A DNA stretch of 64,000 nucleotides from Brevundimonas vesicularis (GTDB lineage Bacteria; Pseudomonadota; Alphaproteobacteria; Caulobacterales; Caulobacteraceae), in contig NZ_CP115671.1 in NCBI RefSeq assembly GCF_027886425.1, forward strand, positions 992,001-1,056,000, read 5' to 3'. Below, piece by piece: positions 26,645 through 35,407 of this stretch (position 1 is the first letter of the stretch; each line of letters begins with the position of its first letter). The position numbers and the translations under genes are program-made. The notes under the pieces were generated by a model. The model saw only the letters and a list, made by a program, of their open reading frames with translations, was not told the origin of the DNA and made no database searches.

Positions 26645-28354
26645 TCAGGCCTCGACCTTGGCCGGCTTTACGTCTGACAAACTACCCGCCCCACTTAAAT
26701 CAATCACCATCACCGGCAACCGGATCATCACCGCCGCGCCTTCGCCCAGGGTGCTGTCGATGGTCATGCGGCCGCCGTGCAGTTCGGTCAGGCTGCGGAC
26801 CAGGGACAGGCCCAAGCCCGTGCCCTGCGCCTTCTGGTCGGCGCCGCCGGCCTGTTCGAAGGGGCGGCCCAGGCGTTGAAGGTCCTGCGGCGCGATGCCG
26901 ACGCCGGTGTCGGAGACGGCCAGATCCAGGTCCGGTCCGTCGGCGTCCAGGGTGATGGTGACGGATCCGCCGGCCGGGGTGAACTTGACCGCATTGGACA
27001 GCAGGTTCAGCGCCATCTGCTTCAGGGCGCGGGCGTCGGCGCGGACCTTGATCGGCTCTGACGGCAGGACGGCGGCCAGCTCGACCCCCTTGTCGTCCGC
27101 CTGCAGCCGGACCAGGGCGACGGCGGCGGATACGGCGTCGCGGGCGTCGAACGTCTCCATCGCCAGCTGGTAGCGCTCGGCCTCGATCTTGGACAGGTCC
27201 AGGACGTCGTTGATCAGGTCCAGCAGATGGCCGCCCGCCTGATGGATGGCGTCGGCGTATCCGGCGTAGCGTTCGGGCAGGGGGCCGAACAGCTTCTGGC
27301 GCATGATGTCCGCGAAGCCGATCACGGCGTTCAGGGGGGTGCGCAGCTCGTGGCTCATATTGGCCAGGAAACGGGTCTTGCCGGCGGACTGGGCTTCGGC
27401 CTCGACGCGGGCGGTCTCCAGCCCCAGCTCGCGGGCGAACTGGGCCGTGCCGTCGAACGCCTGGGCGATCAGGCGCGGGCGGTCCGTCTCGTGCTGGAAC
27501 GGGCCCAGGATCATGACGACCCGGCGGTCCAGGGCGATGCGCGGGGTGAACTGGACCTCGACCGACTGGCCCGACAGGGCGCGGGCCAGGGCCGCGGACA
27601 CGGCCGGGCGATCCGGCGCATGCACGGCCGAGATCAGGCCCTGTTCCGTCAGGGCCAGCACCGAAAGGGCGGGCGGCGGCGCGCCCCAGGTCGCGACGGC
27701 GCGGCCCGACGGATCGAGCAGCAGGGTTAGGGCCGGCTGATCCTCCAGCAGAGCGGCGATCCGGGCGGCCTCGTCCTCGGCTTCGGCCAGCCGATGCTGG
27801 CGCGCGCTCCAGGTCAGGCGCATGGCGGCGATGATCGCGCCCATGGCCAGCAGGCCCGAAACGGCGGCCAGCAAGGGGCCTTGCGCCTCCGCCCCGTTCA
27901 GCCAGGTTGAGATCAGCCCCGCCAGCAGCGGCAGGGCCACCGCAAAGGCGCCCATCCGGGTCAGGCGATCGGCCCCGACGCGGGCGTGATGCACGCCGTG
28001 ATCTAGGGCGATCCCCGCCGCCAGCGGCGTCAGGATCAGGCCGGGCAGGGCGCCGGTCACGCCGCCGGTCAGGCCGGCCGAAGCGGTGGCGGCCAAAATC
28101 CACCCGCCCATGACGGCCAGCCTCAGCCCCGCGCTGTCGCGCACCATCAGCACGACGCCGAACACGCCGGGGAAGGCCATCAGCAGCAGGGCGGCCAGCG
28201 GCGCGTCCTTCAGCCCGTCCATCATTTGGGCCGCCAGCGCCGTCAGGGCCACAGCCACCGCCCAGATGGCATGCCATAAGGCGACCAGCGGAGCGCCCAA
28301 CGCCGCGTCGTGCGTCGGGTCGTCCTCGTATCTGGCGTGGGCGTCGGGTTTCAA
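26645..28354 (-). CDS. DivJ-like multi-span membrane histidine kinase
   Basis: This 569-residue protein has an N-terminal membrane domain of about six helices (residues 25-185) without a large periplasmic loop. A PAS-like cytoplasmic region (about 205-300), HisKA with SHELRTPLNAVIGFADIM, and HATPase_c with NLLSNAVKF, GVGIAPQDL and GTGLGLSLV follow. The layout, the length and segments such as GRPFEQAGGADQKAQGTGLG resemble Caulobacter DivJ, the stalked-pole kinase that phosphorylates DivK and PleD. The alternative is another PleC/DivJ-type paralogue. The start is TTG 28354 with no strong ribosome site, so the N-terminus is uncertain by a few codons. It is divergent from sufE. Confidence 0.85.
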   Translation of the reverse strand: MKPDAHARYEDDPTHDAALGAPLVALWHAIWAVAVALTALAAQMMDGLKDAPLAALLLMAFPGVFGVVLMVRDSAGLRLAVMGGWILAATASAGLTGGVTGALPGLILTPLAAGIALDHGVHHARVGADRLTRMGAFAVALPLLAGLISTWLNGAEAQGPLLAAVSGLLAMGAIIAAMRLTWSARQHRLAEAEDEAARIAALLEDQPALTLLLDPSGRAVATWGAPPPALSVLALTEQGLISAVHAPDRPAVSAALARALSGQSVEVQFTPRIALDRRVVMILGPFQHETDRPRLIAQAFDGTAQFARELGLETARVEAEAQSAGKTRFLANMSHELRTPLNAVIGFADIMRQKLFGPLPERYAGYADAIHQAGGHLLDLINDVLDLSKIEAERYQLAMETFDARDAVSAAVALVRLQADDKGVELAAVLPSEPIKVRADARALKQMALNLLSNAVKFTPAGGSVTITLDADGPDLDLAVSDTGVGIAPQDLQRLGRPFEQAGGADQKAQGTGLGLSLVRSLTELHGGRMTIDSTLGEGAAVMIRLPVMVIDLSGAGSLSDVKPAKVEA

Positions 28355-28518
28355 GAAGGGCGGGCCATGGGTTTCGTCTGCGCCCAGACTAGGGCTGCGG
28401 CTGAGTCGGTGCGAGGCCGCTCCCCCCTGAGGCGAACCCCATTGCGGCGTTCACCATGAATATCGGGGGACAAAACGGCCGGTTGTCGTTAACGGCCGCG
28501 CGGCCTATCTGGCGGCGC

Positions 28519-28956
28519 ATGACCGACCGCACGCCGCCGACCGACACCCTGGACCAGACCCTGGCCGAACTGGCCGAGGATTTCGACCTGCTGGGCGATT
28601 GGGAGCAGCGGATCGAATACGTCATCGAACTGGGCAAGGGGCTGGCTCCGCTGGACGAGGCCGACCGGATCGAGGCCAACAAGGTGCCGGGCTGTGCCGC
28701 CCAGGTCTGGCTGGCGACGACGCAGGACGATGGACGGCTGTGGTTCGCCGCCGACAGCGACAGCGCCCTGTCCAAGGGCAATATCGCCCTGCTGCTGAAA
28801 CTGTACTCCGGCCGCACGGCGGCGGAGATCGTCGCCTTCGACGCCCGCGCGGCGCTGGATCGGCTGGGCCTGCCCTCGGCCCTGACGCGCCAGCGCGCCA
28901 ATGGCTTGAACAGCATGGTCGGCCGCATCCGCGAGGCGGCGCTGGCGGTTCAGTAG
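28519..28956 (+). CDS. sufE: SufE cysteine desulfuration protein
   Basis: This 145-residue protein receives persulfide sulfur from the SufS cysteine desulfurase and passes it to the SufBCD scaffold for Fe-S cluster assembly. The acceptor Cys59 lies in NKVPGCAAQVW. WEQRIEYVIELGKGLAPL and LGLPSALTRQRANGLNSMVGRI are further family landmarks. The start at 28519 gives the usual SufE length; a longer frame from 28456 would add a non-conserved extension. The other suf genes are not in the window. Confidence 0.93.
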   Translation: MTDRTPPTDTLDQTLAELAEDFDLLGDWEQRIEYVIELGKGLAPLDEADRIEANKVPGCAAQVWLATTQDDGRLWFAADSDSALSKGNIALLLKLYSGRTAAEIVAFDARAALDRLGLPSALTRQRANGLNSMVGRIREAALAVQ

Positions 28957-29017
28957 TCGGGGGTTGCAACCGCCGGCCCGGCGACCCACGATCGCGGGGT
29001 CGTAACCGGGGGCGCGA

Positions 29018-29686
29018 ATGGACCTGCTGAAGATCCTGCGCAGTTTCGAGGAGTTTCTCTTCGAGGCGGTCAGTTGGCTGGTCTTCTATCCCCTGACCCT
29101 GTGGCGCATCCTGCGCGGACCGTTGGCGGCGATGGACTATTCGGACCGCGAGCAGAGCGACAGCGAGGAGCGTCGCTACGACGATGCGCTCAGCCCGCCG
29201 CTGTTCCTGTTGGCCACCATCGTCCTGACCAATCTGCTGTCGATGGCGCTGCATGTGCCGCCGCCGCCCGAGGCGACCGACCTCAGCCGCGTGGTCTATG
29301 CGTCCCAGCAGAACCTGGTCCTGTTCCGCTCGCTGGCCTTCAGCCTGATCCCTCTGGTCGCCGCCGTCACCCTGCTGCGTCACGAGAAGAAGCGCATCAG
29401 CCGCGAAACCCTGCGCGCGCCATTCTATGCGCAATGCTATCTCGCCGCCGTCTGCGCCGCCTTCGTCTCGGCGGGCGGGACCATCTTTCAGCGGCCCGAA
29501 CTGCCCAATGCGGTCGGCGCCGCGATCATGATCGGCGGCACGGCCTGGTTCGTCGTCGTGCAGTCCCGCTGGTTCGCCCGGCGGCTGAACGTGTCAAAGA
29601 GGCGCGGCGCCGTCATCGCGGTGCTGGCCCTGATCCGGGCGCTGATCTACCTCCTGGCCATCCTGATCCCCATCGCCCTGATCTGA
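29018..29686 (+). CDS. Hypothetical integral membrane protein
   Basis: This 222-residue protein has about five TM helices: LSPPLFLLATIVLTNLLSMAL, FSLIPLVAAVTLL, YLAAVCAAFVSAGG, VGAAIMIGGTAWFVVV and AVLALIRALIYLLAILIPIALI. An N-terminal amphipathic segment (FLFEAVSWLVFYPLTLWRILRGP) comes first. The pattern is loosely like permease/Yip1-type membrane proteins, but no family is certain. It follows sufE by 61 bp on the same strand. An imperfect hairpin with 7-bp arms lies just after the stop (29690-29722). Confidence 0.75.
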   Translation: MDLLKILRSFEEFLFEAVSWLVFYPLTLWRILRGPLAAMDYSDREQSDSEERRYDDALSPPLFLLATIVLTNLLSMALHVPPPPEATDLSRVVYASQQNLVLFRSLAFSLIPLVAAVTLLRHEKKRISRETLRAPFYAQCYLAAVCAAFVSAGGTIFQRPELPNAVGAAIMIGGTAWFVVVQSRWFARRLNVSKRRGAVIAVLALIRALIYLLAILIPIALI

Positions 29687-29823
29687 GCGGACAAGACAGA
29701 GTGCAGTGAGGGCGCTCTTGTCAGCGCAGCGCGAAATCTAAGCGGAGGTCTGCTTGCCAGCGTGATGGCCATTTCGGATTTCGACCCATTGCGGACATCC
29801 AATCGGAAAAGCATCATTGGTGA

Positions 29824-30093
29824 ATGTCAGCGCCAGACTACAACGATCCTAGGTCCAGACTTAAGCCTAAGCTGCGCTTGAGGCCGATGCGCGGCTCAGG
29901 CCCCATTACCGCGCTAGCCGCTGGGCTGTTCATGTACGCCGCCATTCTCTGCATGATCGCATTTCTGGCTAGCTTTCTTCCCGGTGTCGAAGGCGCCGGC
30001 AGTCCGTTCTGGTTCCTCGCTGGAGCGGCAGCCTTTGCCATCGGCGCTGCCATCTTTTACGCGGCCCATAAGTTCTTTCGACGCTTCCGCTAA
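29824..30093 (+). CDS. Small membrane protein
   Basis: This 89-residue protein has a charged N-terminus (RSRLKPKLRLRPMR) and two TM helices (ITALAAGLFMYAAILCMIAFLASF and FWFLAGAAAFAIGAAIFYAAHKFF). No family is recognised. The ribosome site before ATG 29824 is weak. An internal ATG at 29887 has TTGAGG close upstream and would give a shorter protein with both helices intact. Base composition is less GC-rich than that of its neighbours. Confidence 0.55.
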   Translation: MSAPDYNDPRSRLKPKLRLRPMRGSGPITALAAGLFMYAAILCMIAFLASFLPGVEGAGSPFWFLAGAAAFAIGAAIFYAAHKFFRRFR

Positions 30094-30158
30094 CCACCCA
30101 AAGCCGACATTTGCCGCGTCCGTTTCCCGCAGTAAAAATTCAGTGCAATCTGTGCACT

Positions 30159-30869
30159 TCATCCAATGCCATAGTGATCCGCCAGGGCCTGGAGCGCCTG
30201 TTTCAGGACGGTCTTGCCCTGGCGGCGGCGCAGGCCGAGGCACGTTTCGGCCAATTGCAGGCTGTCGCCGTGGATGCAGATGCGGGTCAGGATGGGGCGA
30301 AGGCGCGGGCCGACGGCGGTCAGCGCCTGTTCGACGCGGCGGGCGGCGGACAGGGCGCGGTCGGTCGGCTCCATCCGCGCGGCGGTTCCTGAGCCGGAGG
30401 TCGGCAGGGCGTCCCAGCGCATGGTGAGCGACGCGCCCTTCGTCGCCTGTTCCGCCTCCCGCCGCAGCCGTTCGCCGGCGGCGGCCTCGGCCGGGGTCAA
30501 CCAGGGGCGGCCGGACGCATCCTTGCGCCGCGCCAGCCAGGCGATGGGGCTTTCGCCCAGATTGGCCCGCGCGCGGACCATGCGGCCGTCCGGCTGCATC
30601 AGGTCGCGCTCGCCCGCCACGAAGCCGGGACGGCCGGGGGCGGGGGACGGCGTCGGGTCCGGCTGGGCGCGTCCCGACCAGCCGCCGCCTGGCCGCACGC
30701 GCAGGCCGGGCTGGTCGATCAGGGCGCGAAACTCGGTCTCGGTCAGGGTCAGGCTGATGCGGCTGCGGCGATCCGGCGACAGGCGCAGGGCATATGCGCC
30801 GCCCTCGGCCGACAGCCACGCGCCGGGCTTGGCCATCAGATCGCGCGCGCGTTCCAGAAGCCGGCTCAT
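30159..30869 (-). CDS. DUF6456 domain-containing protein
   Basis: This 236-residue protein has an N-terminal part (MSRLLERARDLMAKPGAWLS) and a C-terminal domain with ESPIAWLARRKDASGRPWLTPAEAAAGERLRRE and LETCLGLRRR-type helices ending in LKQALQALADHYG. This matches the DUF6456 family of alphaproteobacteria, whose function is unknown. The start ATG 30869 overlaps the stop of the upstream HTH gene by 4 nt (ATGA), so the two are translationally coupled and probably work together. A longer frame extending to 31262 reads through the HTH gene in another frame and is rejected. Confidence 0.85.
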   Translation of the reverse strand: MSRLLERARDLMAKPGAWLSAEGGAYALRLSPDRRSRISLTLTETEFRALIDQPGLRVRPGGGWSGRAQPDPTPSPAPGRPGFVAGERDLMQPDGRMVRARANLGESPIAWLARRKDASGRPWLTPAEAAAGERLRREAEQATKGASLTMRWDALPTSGSGTAARMEPTDRALSAARRVEQALTAVGPRLRPILTRICIHGDSLQLAETCLGLRRRQGKTVLKQALQALADHYGIG

Positions 30870-31222
30870 TGCGGCAGCTCCAGGCGGGGCGACTGATACA
30901 GACCCTGAATGCAGCCTTCGAGGTCGTTCATTAGATCGTCGATGCTGCGCTGTTCGCGCTCGTCCTCGACCCAGCGGCAGGCGGCGCCGACGCTGGCGCG
31001 ATTGACGCCGAAGACGTGGCCGACCCGCTCCATCGTCCAGCCATAGGCGACGTGCGACAGGTACATGGCCAGCCAGCGCGGGCGGGCCGCGCGCGGGTTC
31101 ATCCGGCCCCGACCGGTCATCTGCGACGGATGGGCGCCGGTGCGCGCCGCGATCAGATGAATGGCCAGCCCGGCCTTGACCTGATCCTCCTCGGTGACCG
31201 GCACCCTGTAGTCCTCCAGCAC
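30866..31222 (-). CDS. Stand-alone DnaA domain IV-like helix-turn-helix protein
   Basis: This 118-residue protein contains a region (about 30-85) whose order of residues parallels the DNA-binding domain IV of DnaA: PRWLAMYLSHVAYGWTMERVGHVFG followed by VNRASVGAACRWVED. In DnaA this reads R-x-x-A-M-Y-L...S-L-P-x-I-G-x-x-F-G-x-D-H-T-T-V-x-H-A. The DHTT signature that reads the DnaA box is replaced by VNRAS, so the sequence recognised probably differs. There is no AAA+ domain. I prefer GTG 31222 (GGGAG 7 nt upstream); GTG 31240 is also open. It forms an operon with the DUF6456 gene and is divergent from ctrA across about 380 bp. Confidence 0.8.
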   Translation of the reverse strand: MLEDYRVPVTEEDQVKAGLAIHLIAARTGAHPSQMTGRGRMNPRAARPRWLAMYLSHVAYGWTMERVGHVFGVNRASVGAACRWVEDEREQRSIDDLMNDLEGCIQGLYQSPRLELPQ

Positions 31223-31601
31223 GAAACGTCTCCCTCTCACGAACTCTCGACGCCGGCATCATAGGTGACCGTGACGTCGCGCTAGGAATATCGTCCTACT
31301 GTGCGCCAAAATCGGTCGTGGCGGCTTAACCGCCTTGCGGTTGCGGGCAGCACGTCGTGCGTGAGGGAGGTGAGAGGACGGGCGGTATGTCGGCCGAAAC
31401 ACGGGGCGCGGGTCCAACATGGTTAATAAATTTCGAATCGTTGACTCCAGCCTCTCGACGCCGATTCGCAAATCAGCCTAGATTCGCCTCAATTGGATGG
31501 CGTTAACCCTTCTTAAGGTTTTCACGTCTTAACTTGCGAACAAGGTTACCCGGCCGTGTGCCAGGGTGGTTACCGCAAAGCTTTTGCCTGGAGGGGCACG
31601 T
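31223..31601 (+). promoter_or_regulatory. ctrA promoter region with four GANTC sites and TTAA half-sites
   Basis: This 379-bp region lies between the divergent HTH gene and ctrA and holds no gene. CcrM methylation sites GANTC occur at 31435-31439, 31443-31447, 31463-31467 and 31481-31485, four within 51 bp. TTAA half-sites occur at 31423-31426, 31503-31506, 31513-31516 and 31529-31532. The pair 31503-31516 is TTAA-N6-TTAA, one base short of the CtrA full site. In Caulobacter, ctrA P1 is silenced by full GANTC methylation and P2 is bound by CtrA; a similar logic is inferred here. Confidence 0.75.
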
Positions 31602-32303
31602 ATGCGCGTCCTGTTGATTGAAGACGATCACGCAACCGCCCAAAGCATCGAACTGATGCTGAAGTCGGAAGGCTTCAACGTCTATACGACGGACCTGGGC
31701 GAGGAAGGCATCGACCTGGGCAAGATCTATGACTACGACCTCATTCTTCTTGACCTGAACCTGCCGGACATGAGCGGCCTGGAAGTCCTGCGCCAGCTGC
31801 GCGTCGGCAAGGTCAACACCCCGGTCATGATCCTGTCGGGCAGCCACGAGATCGAAACCAAGGTCAAGACCTTCGGCGGCGGCGCCGACGACTATATGAC
31901 CAAGCCCTTCCACAAGGACGAACTGATCGCGCGCACCCACGCCGTGGTCCGCCGCTCCAAGGGTCACGCCCAGGCGATCATCCACACCGGCGAGATCGCC
32001 GTGAACCTGGACGCCAAGACGGTCGAGGTGAACGGTCACCGCGTCCACCTGACGGGCAAGGAATACCAGATGCTGGAGCTGCTCTCGCTCCGCAAGGGCA
32101 CGACCCTGACCAAGGAAATGTTCCTGAACCACCTGTACGGCGGCATGGACGAGCCCGAGCTGAAGATCATCGACGTCTTCATCTGCAAGCTGCGCAAGAA
32201 GCTGGCCACCGCCGCCGACGGCAAACACTATATCGAAACCGTCTGGGGACGCGGCTATGTCCTGCGCGACCCGGCCGAGGGCGTCGTCACCGTCGCCGCC
32301 TGA
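31602..32303 (+). CDS. ctrA: Cell-cycle master response regulator CtrA
   Basis: This 233-residue OmpR/PhoB-type regulator has a receiver domain (1-120) with phosphoacceptor Asp51 in LLDLNLPDMSG, acidic pocket EDD (7-9) and Lys in TKPFHKDE. A winged-helix output domain (about 128-228) contains HLTGKEYQMLELLSLRKG and IETVWGRGYVLRDP. Identity to Caulobacter CtrA is near complete across both domains. The C-terminus ends in Ala-Ala, the feature needed for ClpXP turnover in Caulobacter. CtrA~P binds TTAA-N7-TTAA, represses replication initiation and activates flagellar, division and methylation genes. A strong GGAGG site precedes the ATG. Confidence 0.98.
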   Translation: MRVLLIEDDHATAQSIELMLKSEGFNVYTTDLGEEGIDLGKIYDYDLILLDLNLPDMSGLEVLRQLRVGKVNTPVMILSGSHEIETKVKTFGGGADDYMTKPFHKDELIARTHAVVRRSKGHAQAIIHTGEIAVNLDAKTVEVNGHRVHLTGKEYQMLELLSLRKGTTLTKEMFLNHLYGGMDEPELKIIDVFICKLRKKLATAADGKHYIETVWGRGYVLRDPAEGVVTVAA

Positions 32304-32328
32304 TCGACCTTCGATCCGCGATTTCGAA

Positions 32329-32355
32329 ACGCCCGCCGGTGACGGCGGGCGTTTT
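32329..32355. terminator. Terminator between ctrA and the convergent hydrolase gene
   Basis: A 10-bp perfect stem (32329-32338 with 32343-32352), loop gtga, is followed by TTTT on the + strand and preceded by AAA. It may therefore serve both convergent genes. It starts 26 nt after the ctrA stop. Confidence 0.85.
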
Positions 32356-32366
32356 GCGTTGAGACC

Positions 32367-33746
32367 CTACTGACGCTTCGCCGGCATGTCGCGGCCGCCC
32401 TGGTGCAGGACCAGGCCCTCGACGGCGCCGTCGGCGTTGCGGGTGAAGGTGATCTGGGCGTCGACGGCGGTGAGGTAGAAGGCGTCCTCAGCTTCCGCCG
32501 TCAGTTCGAAGGCGGGCTGGCCGGTGGCCTGGGCCATCAGCTTGCCGTCCACGACCGAGATCGTCAGGGCGAAGGTCGGGGCCAGATTATAGACCCCCCC
32601 GTAAGCCTTCAGCACCTCAGGCGAGAGGGCGACGGCGCGGCGTTCGCTGGGCAGGGTGACGGTTCCGCCGCGCGCCAGGGTGACCAGGGCCGCGCCCAGC
32701 TTGTCCGGCGCCTCACCGTTCAGATTGCCCAGGACGATGACGGCGGTCCGATCGCCCGGATCATAGGCCATATAGGTGTTGAAGCCCTCGATGGCGCCGT
32801 TGTGCCAGACCAGACGCTTGCCGTCGGCTTCGGACACCATCAGCCCCATGGCGTAGCCGTTGCGGACCGGCGTGGTCAGGGCGGTCATCGACTGGGCGTT
32901 CAGCAGCCGCCCACCGAACAGGCCCTGTTCCCACTTCAGCAGGTCGTGGGTGGTCGAATACAGGGCGCCGGCCCCGGTCGGGATGCTCATGTCCACATAG
33001 TCGGCGTTGACGACGCCGTCGGCGCCCAGCGCATAGCCCGAGGCCCGGCGGGGCAGGATCATGTCGTGGCGGTCGTAGCCGCTGTCGCTCATGCCCAGCG
33101 GCTGGAACAGATTGGCGGCGACGAAGTCGGCGTAGGTCTGGCCGCTGGCCGTCTCGATGATGGCGCTGAGCAGCACATAGCCCGAGTTGGAATAGGCGAA
33201 CCGGGAGCCTGGCGCGAAGTCCAGCGGCCGGTTGCGGAACCGGGCGATCAGTTGGCTCATCGTTGCGGGCCGGGTCTTCTGGGCCTCGAAATCGGAAAAG
33301 GCGGTGAAGTTGGGCACGCCCGCTGTGTGGCTGAGCAGATGGCGCGGGGTGATCGCGTCCCAGGCGGCCGGGGCGTCGGGCAGCCAGGTCTTGATCGGCG
33401 CATCCAGATCCAGCTTGCCCTGCTGGTTCAGCAGCATGACCGCGACGGCTGTGAACTGTTTCGACAGCGAGCCCAGGCGGAACTTCACATCACCGTCGTT
33501 GGGGATGTTCCACTCGCGGTTGGCCAGGCCGTAGCCCTGATCCAGAAGGATACGACCGTCGCGGGCGACCAGGACGGCGCCGGAAAAGGCGTCGGCGTCG
33601 CTGGAGGCGCGGATCACCTGATCCATGCGCGCCGCGTCCTGGGCGGCGGCCGGGCGGTTGGCCAGCGGGCTGAGCGTGAGGGCCAGAGCGCTGGCGGCCA
33701 GCAGCAGGATGGCTGGGCGACGGCGGACGGTGAGCGAATAGGGCAA
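32367..33746 (-). CDS. Secreted serine hydrolase (class C beta-lactamase fold)
   Basis: This 459-residue exported protein has a signal peptide (RRRPAILLLAASALALTLSPLA...AAAQ). The beta-lactamase/transpeptidase-like domain carries S93-LS-K96 (nucleophile and general base), Y185-SN and an HNG motif (WHNGAIEGF) in place of KTG. A C-terminal beta domain of about 100 residues follows. Such proteins are D-aminopeptidases, esterases or PBP4*-like carboxypeptidases; the substrate cannot be read from sequence. It is convergent with ctrA and monocistronic. Confidence 0.9.
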   Translation of the reverse strand: MPYSLTVRRRPAILLLAASALALTLSPLANRPAAAQDAARMDQVIRASSDADAFSGAVLVARDGRILLDQGYGLANREWNIPNDGDVKFRLGSLSKQFTAVAVMLLNQQGKLDLDAPIKTWLPDAPAAWDAITPRHLLSHTAGVPNFTAFSDFEAQKTRPATMSQLIARFRNRPLDFAPGSRFAYSNSGYVLLSAIIETASGQTYADFVAANLFQPLGMSDSGYDRHDMILPRRASGYALGADGVVNADYVDMSIPTGAGALYSTTHDLLKWEQGLFGGRLLNAQSMTALTTPVRNGYAMGLMVSEADGKRLVWHNGAIEGFNTYMAYDPGDRTAVIVLGNLNGEAPDKLGAALVTLARGGTVTLPSERRAVALSPEVLKAYGGVYNLAPTFALTISVVDGKLMAQATGQPAFELTAEAEDAFYLTAVDAQITFTRNADGAVEGLVLHQGGRDMPAKRQ

Positions 33747-33877
33747 GGGGGCGGTCTCCTGAACGCGTCACGCTAACGCTTTCAGAGAGAGGCGACGAGG
33801 GCGGCGTTCGGATGCAGGCGCGGCGGATTTTGTCAGTTCATCTGTGTTTCAGACCGTTTACACTGGGATGCCTGTGG

Positions 33878-34945
33878 TCAGGCGGGGGTCTTGAAGCCTG
33901 CTGCGATGGCGGCCGCCATCGGATTGGGACGGCCGAAGCTATCGAAGGGCAGGGGCTTGTCCCGGCCATCGTCCTTGTCGCCCTGGCGATACCAGCTGTC
34001 GGTATCGCGCAGGCCCCAGACGGTGAAGGCGAACTGCTGGGCCTTGGGCAGGGCCGCGAAGGCCGAGGCCAGTTCGGTGACGCGCGCGCCCTGGGCCGCG
34101 ATCCGGTCGGCCTGGCTGCGGAGGTCCAGACGGTTTTCGGTGCGCAGGGTGCAGTCCAGCTCCGACACATGGATCGGCAGGCCGAACTGGCTGATCTTGC
34201 GCATATAGGCGGCGATGACGCCCTCGGGGATGTCGATCCACAGGTGGGATTGCAGGCCCAGGCCCTGCAGCGGACAGCCGGCCTTCAGCAGCCGCTCGAC
34301 CAGTTTCAGGAACTGCGCGCCCTTGGCCGGCACGCTCTCCTGATTGTATTCGTTCAGAAACAGGACGGCGTCAGGATCCGCGATCCGGGCCCTTTCGAAG
34401 GCGCGCAGGATATAGCCGTCGTGGCCGTATCGCGCCGACCAGTGGCAGTCGCGCATGCCCGAGCCGTCGTCCAGCATCGGCTCATTGACCACGTCCCAGC
34501 TGCGGACCTTGTCGCGATAGCGGCCGGCGACCGTGGCGATATAGCCGTCGAAGGCGCGGTCGAAGGCGGCGCCCGACAGACCGGCGAACGCCTCCTTGCC
34601 CTGCGCGTACCAGATCAGGGTGTGGCCATGCATCGCCATGCCCTCAGCCTGGGCGAAGGCGGCGATGCGGTCCGAGCGGTCGAAGTTGGGCCGGTCCAGG
34701 CCGTCGGCCAGGATGTACTCCATCTTCATCTCCCACTCGGGCGTGAGTTGGGAGACGTTGGCGCGGGCCAGCGCGACCCAGTCCGGGTCGTCGATCTGGC
34801 TGGCCTTGATCGCCGTGCCGAAGGGAGCCGGGGCGATGGACTTCAGCGGGGGGACGTTGGGCGGCGACGGCTCCGCCGAGGCGAAGCGGTCGCAGGCGGC
34901 AAGCGCGAGCGGGGCAGCGAGGATAGCGCGGCGGGTGGGCGTCAT
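33878..34945 (-). CDS. GH10 endo-1,4-beta-xylanase, probable lipoprotein or Tat substrate
   Basis: This 355-residue glycoside hydrolase of family 10 has acid/base Glu155 in WDVVNEP and nucleophile Glu262 in HVSELD. LTPEWEMKME, HGHTLIWY and FLNEYN are further GH10 barrel motifs. The N-terminus MTPTRRAILAAPLALAAC has a twin-arginine pair and a possible lipobox (LAAC), so the enzyme is exported and perhaps membrane anchored. It hydrolyses xylan to xylo-oligosaccharides. The start at 34945 follows GGGAGA. No xylosidase or xylose transport genes are adjacent. Confidence 0.93.
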   Translation of the reverse strand: MTPTRRAILAAPLALAACDRFASAEPSPPNVPPLKSIAPAPFGTAIKASQIDDPDWVALARANVSQLTPEWEMKMEYILADGLDRPNFDRSDRIAAFAQAEGMAMHGHTLIWYAQGKEAFAGLSGAAFDRAFDGYIATVAGRYRDKVRSWDVVNEPMLDDGSGMRDCHWSARYGHDGYILRAFERARIADPDAVLFLNEYNQESVPAKGAQFLKLVERLLKAGCPLQGLGLQSHLWIDIPEGVIAAYMRKISQFGLPIHVSELDCTLRTENRLDLRSQADRIAAQGARVTELASAFAALPKAQQFAFTVWGLRDTDSWYRQGDKDDGRDKPLPFDSFGRPNPMAAAIAAGFKTPA

Positions 34946-34988
34946 GCGTCTCCCTTCAACGAGGGCAGACGTAGAAGGCTGCGGATCG

Positions 34989-35399
34989 TCAGACCGCATG
35001 CTTCCGCAGGCCCAGCTCGTCGAAGGCGGCGGTTTCGCGCTTGGCGAGGGCGATCAGCTGGTTCAGGCGCGTGGTCTCGGCGACGTGTTCGAACTTCTTC
35101 AGCTCTTCGAACGCGCCGGTCAGGGCGTCGCGGGCGCCGGCTTCCTCGGCGTCCAGCACCGACAGGTCGCCTTCGGCGGCGGCCTTCCTTGATTTCCAGC
35201 CGTTCAGATAGGCGCCCAGCATCATGCCGGCCTCAGCATCCATGCGGGCGCGGTTGCGTTCGCCTTCGGCCTCGGCGTCCAGCACGGCGATGCGGAGTTC
35301 GGCGCCGGCGCGGCGTTCGGCGATCTCGGCCAAGCGCTTCTGCAGCGTCTCGACCTCATAGTTGGAGATGCGGATCAGGGATTGGGCCCAAGCGGTCAT
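34989..35399 (-). CDS. fliJ: Flagellar export protein FliJ
   Basis: This 136-residue protein is almost entirely coiled coil (residues 5-120, with EVETLQKRLAEIAERRAG and GAFEELKKFEHVAETTRLNQL). That architecture and its position 8 bp downstream of fliI identify FliJ, the soluble component that couples the FliI ATPase ring to the export gate protein FlhA. FliJ sequences diverge strongly, so the call rests mainly on coiled-coil content, length and context. Confidence 0.87.
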   Translation of the reverse strand: MTAWAQSLIRISNYEVETLQKRLAEIAERRAGAELRIAVLDAEAEGERNRARMDAEAGMMLGAYLNGWKSRKAAAEGDLSVLDAEEAGARDALTGAFEELKKFEHVAETTRLNQLIALAKRETAAFDELGLRKHAV

Positions 35400-35407
35400 C
35401 TAAATCA

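Noticed and set aside
28599..29030. 143-codon frame overlapping sufE
   Set aside because: Out-of-frame shadow of sufE, whose active-site Cys motif and length are clear.
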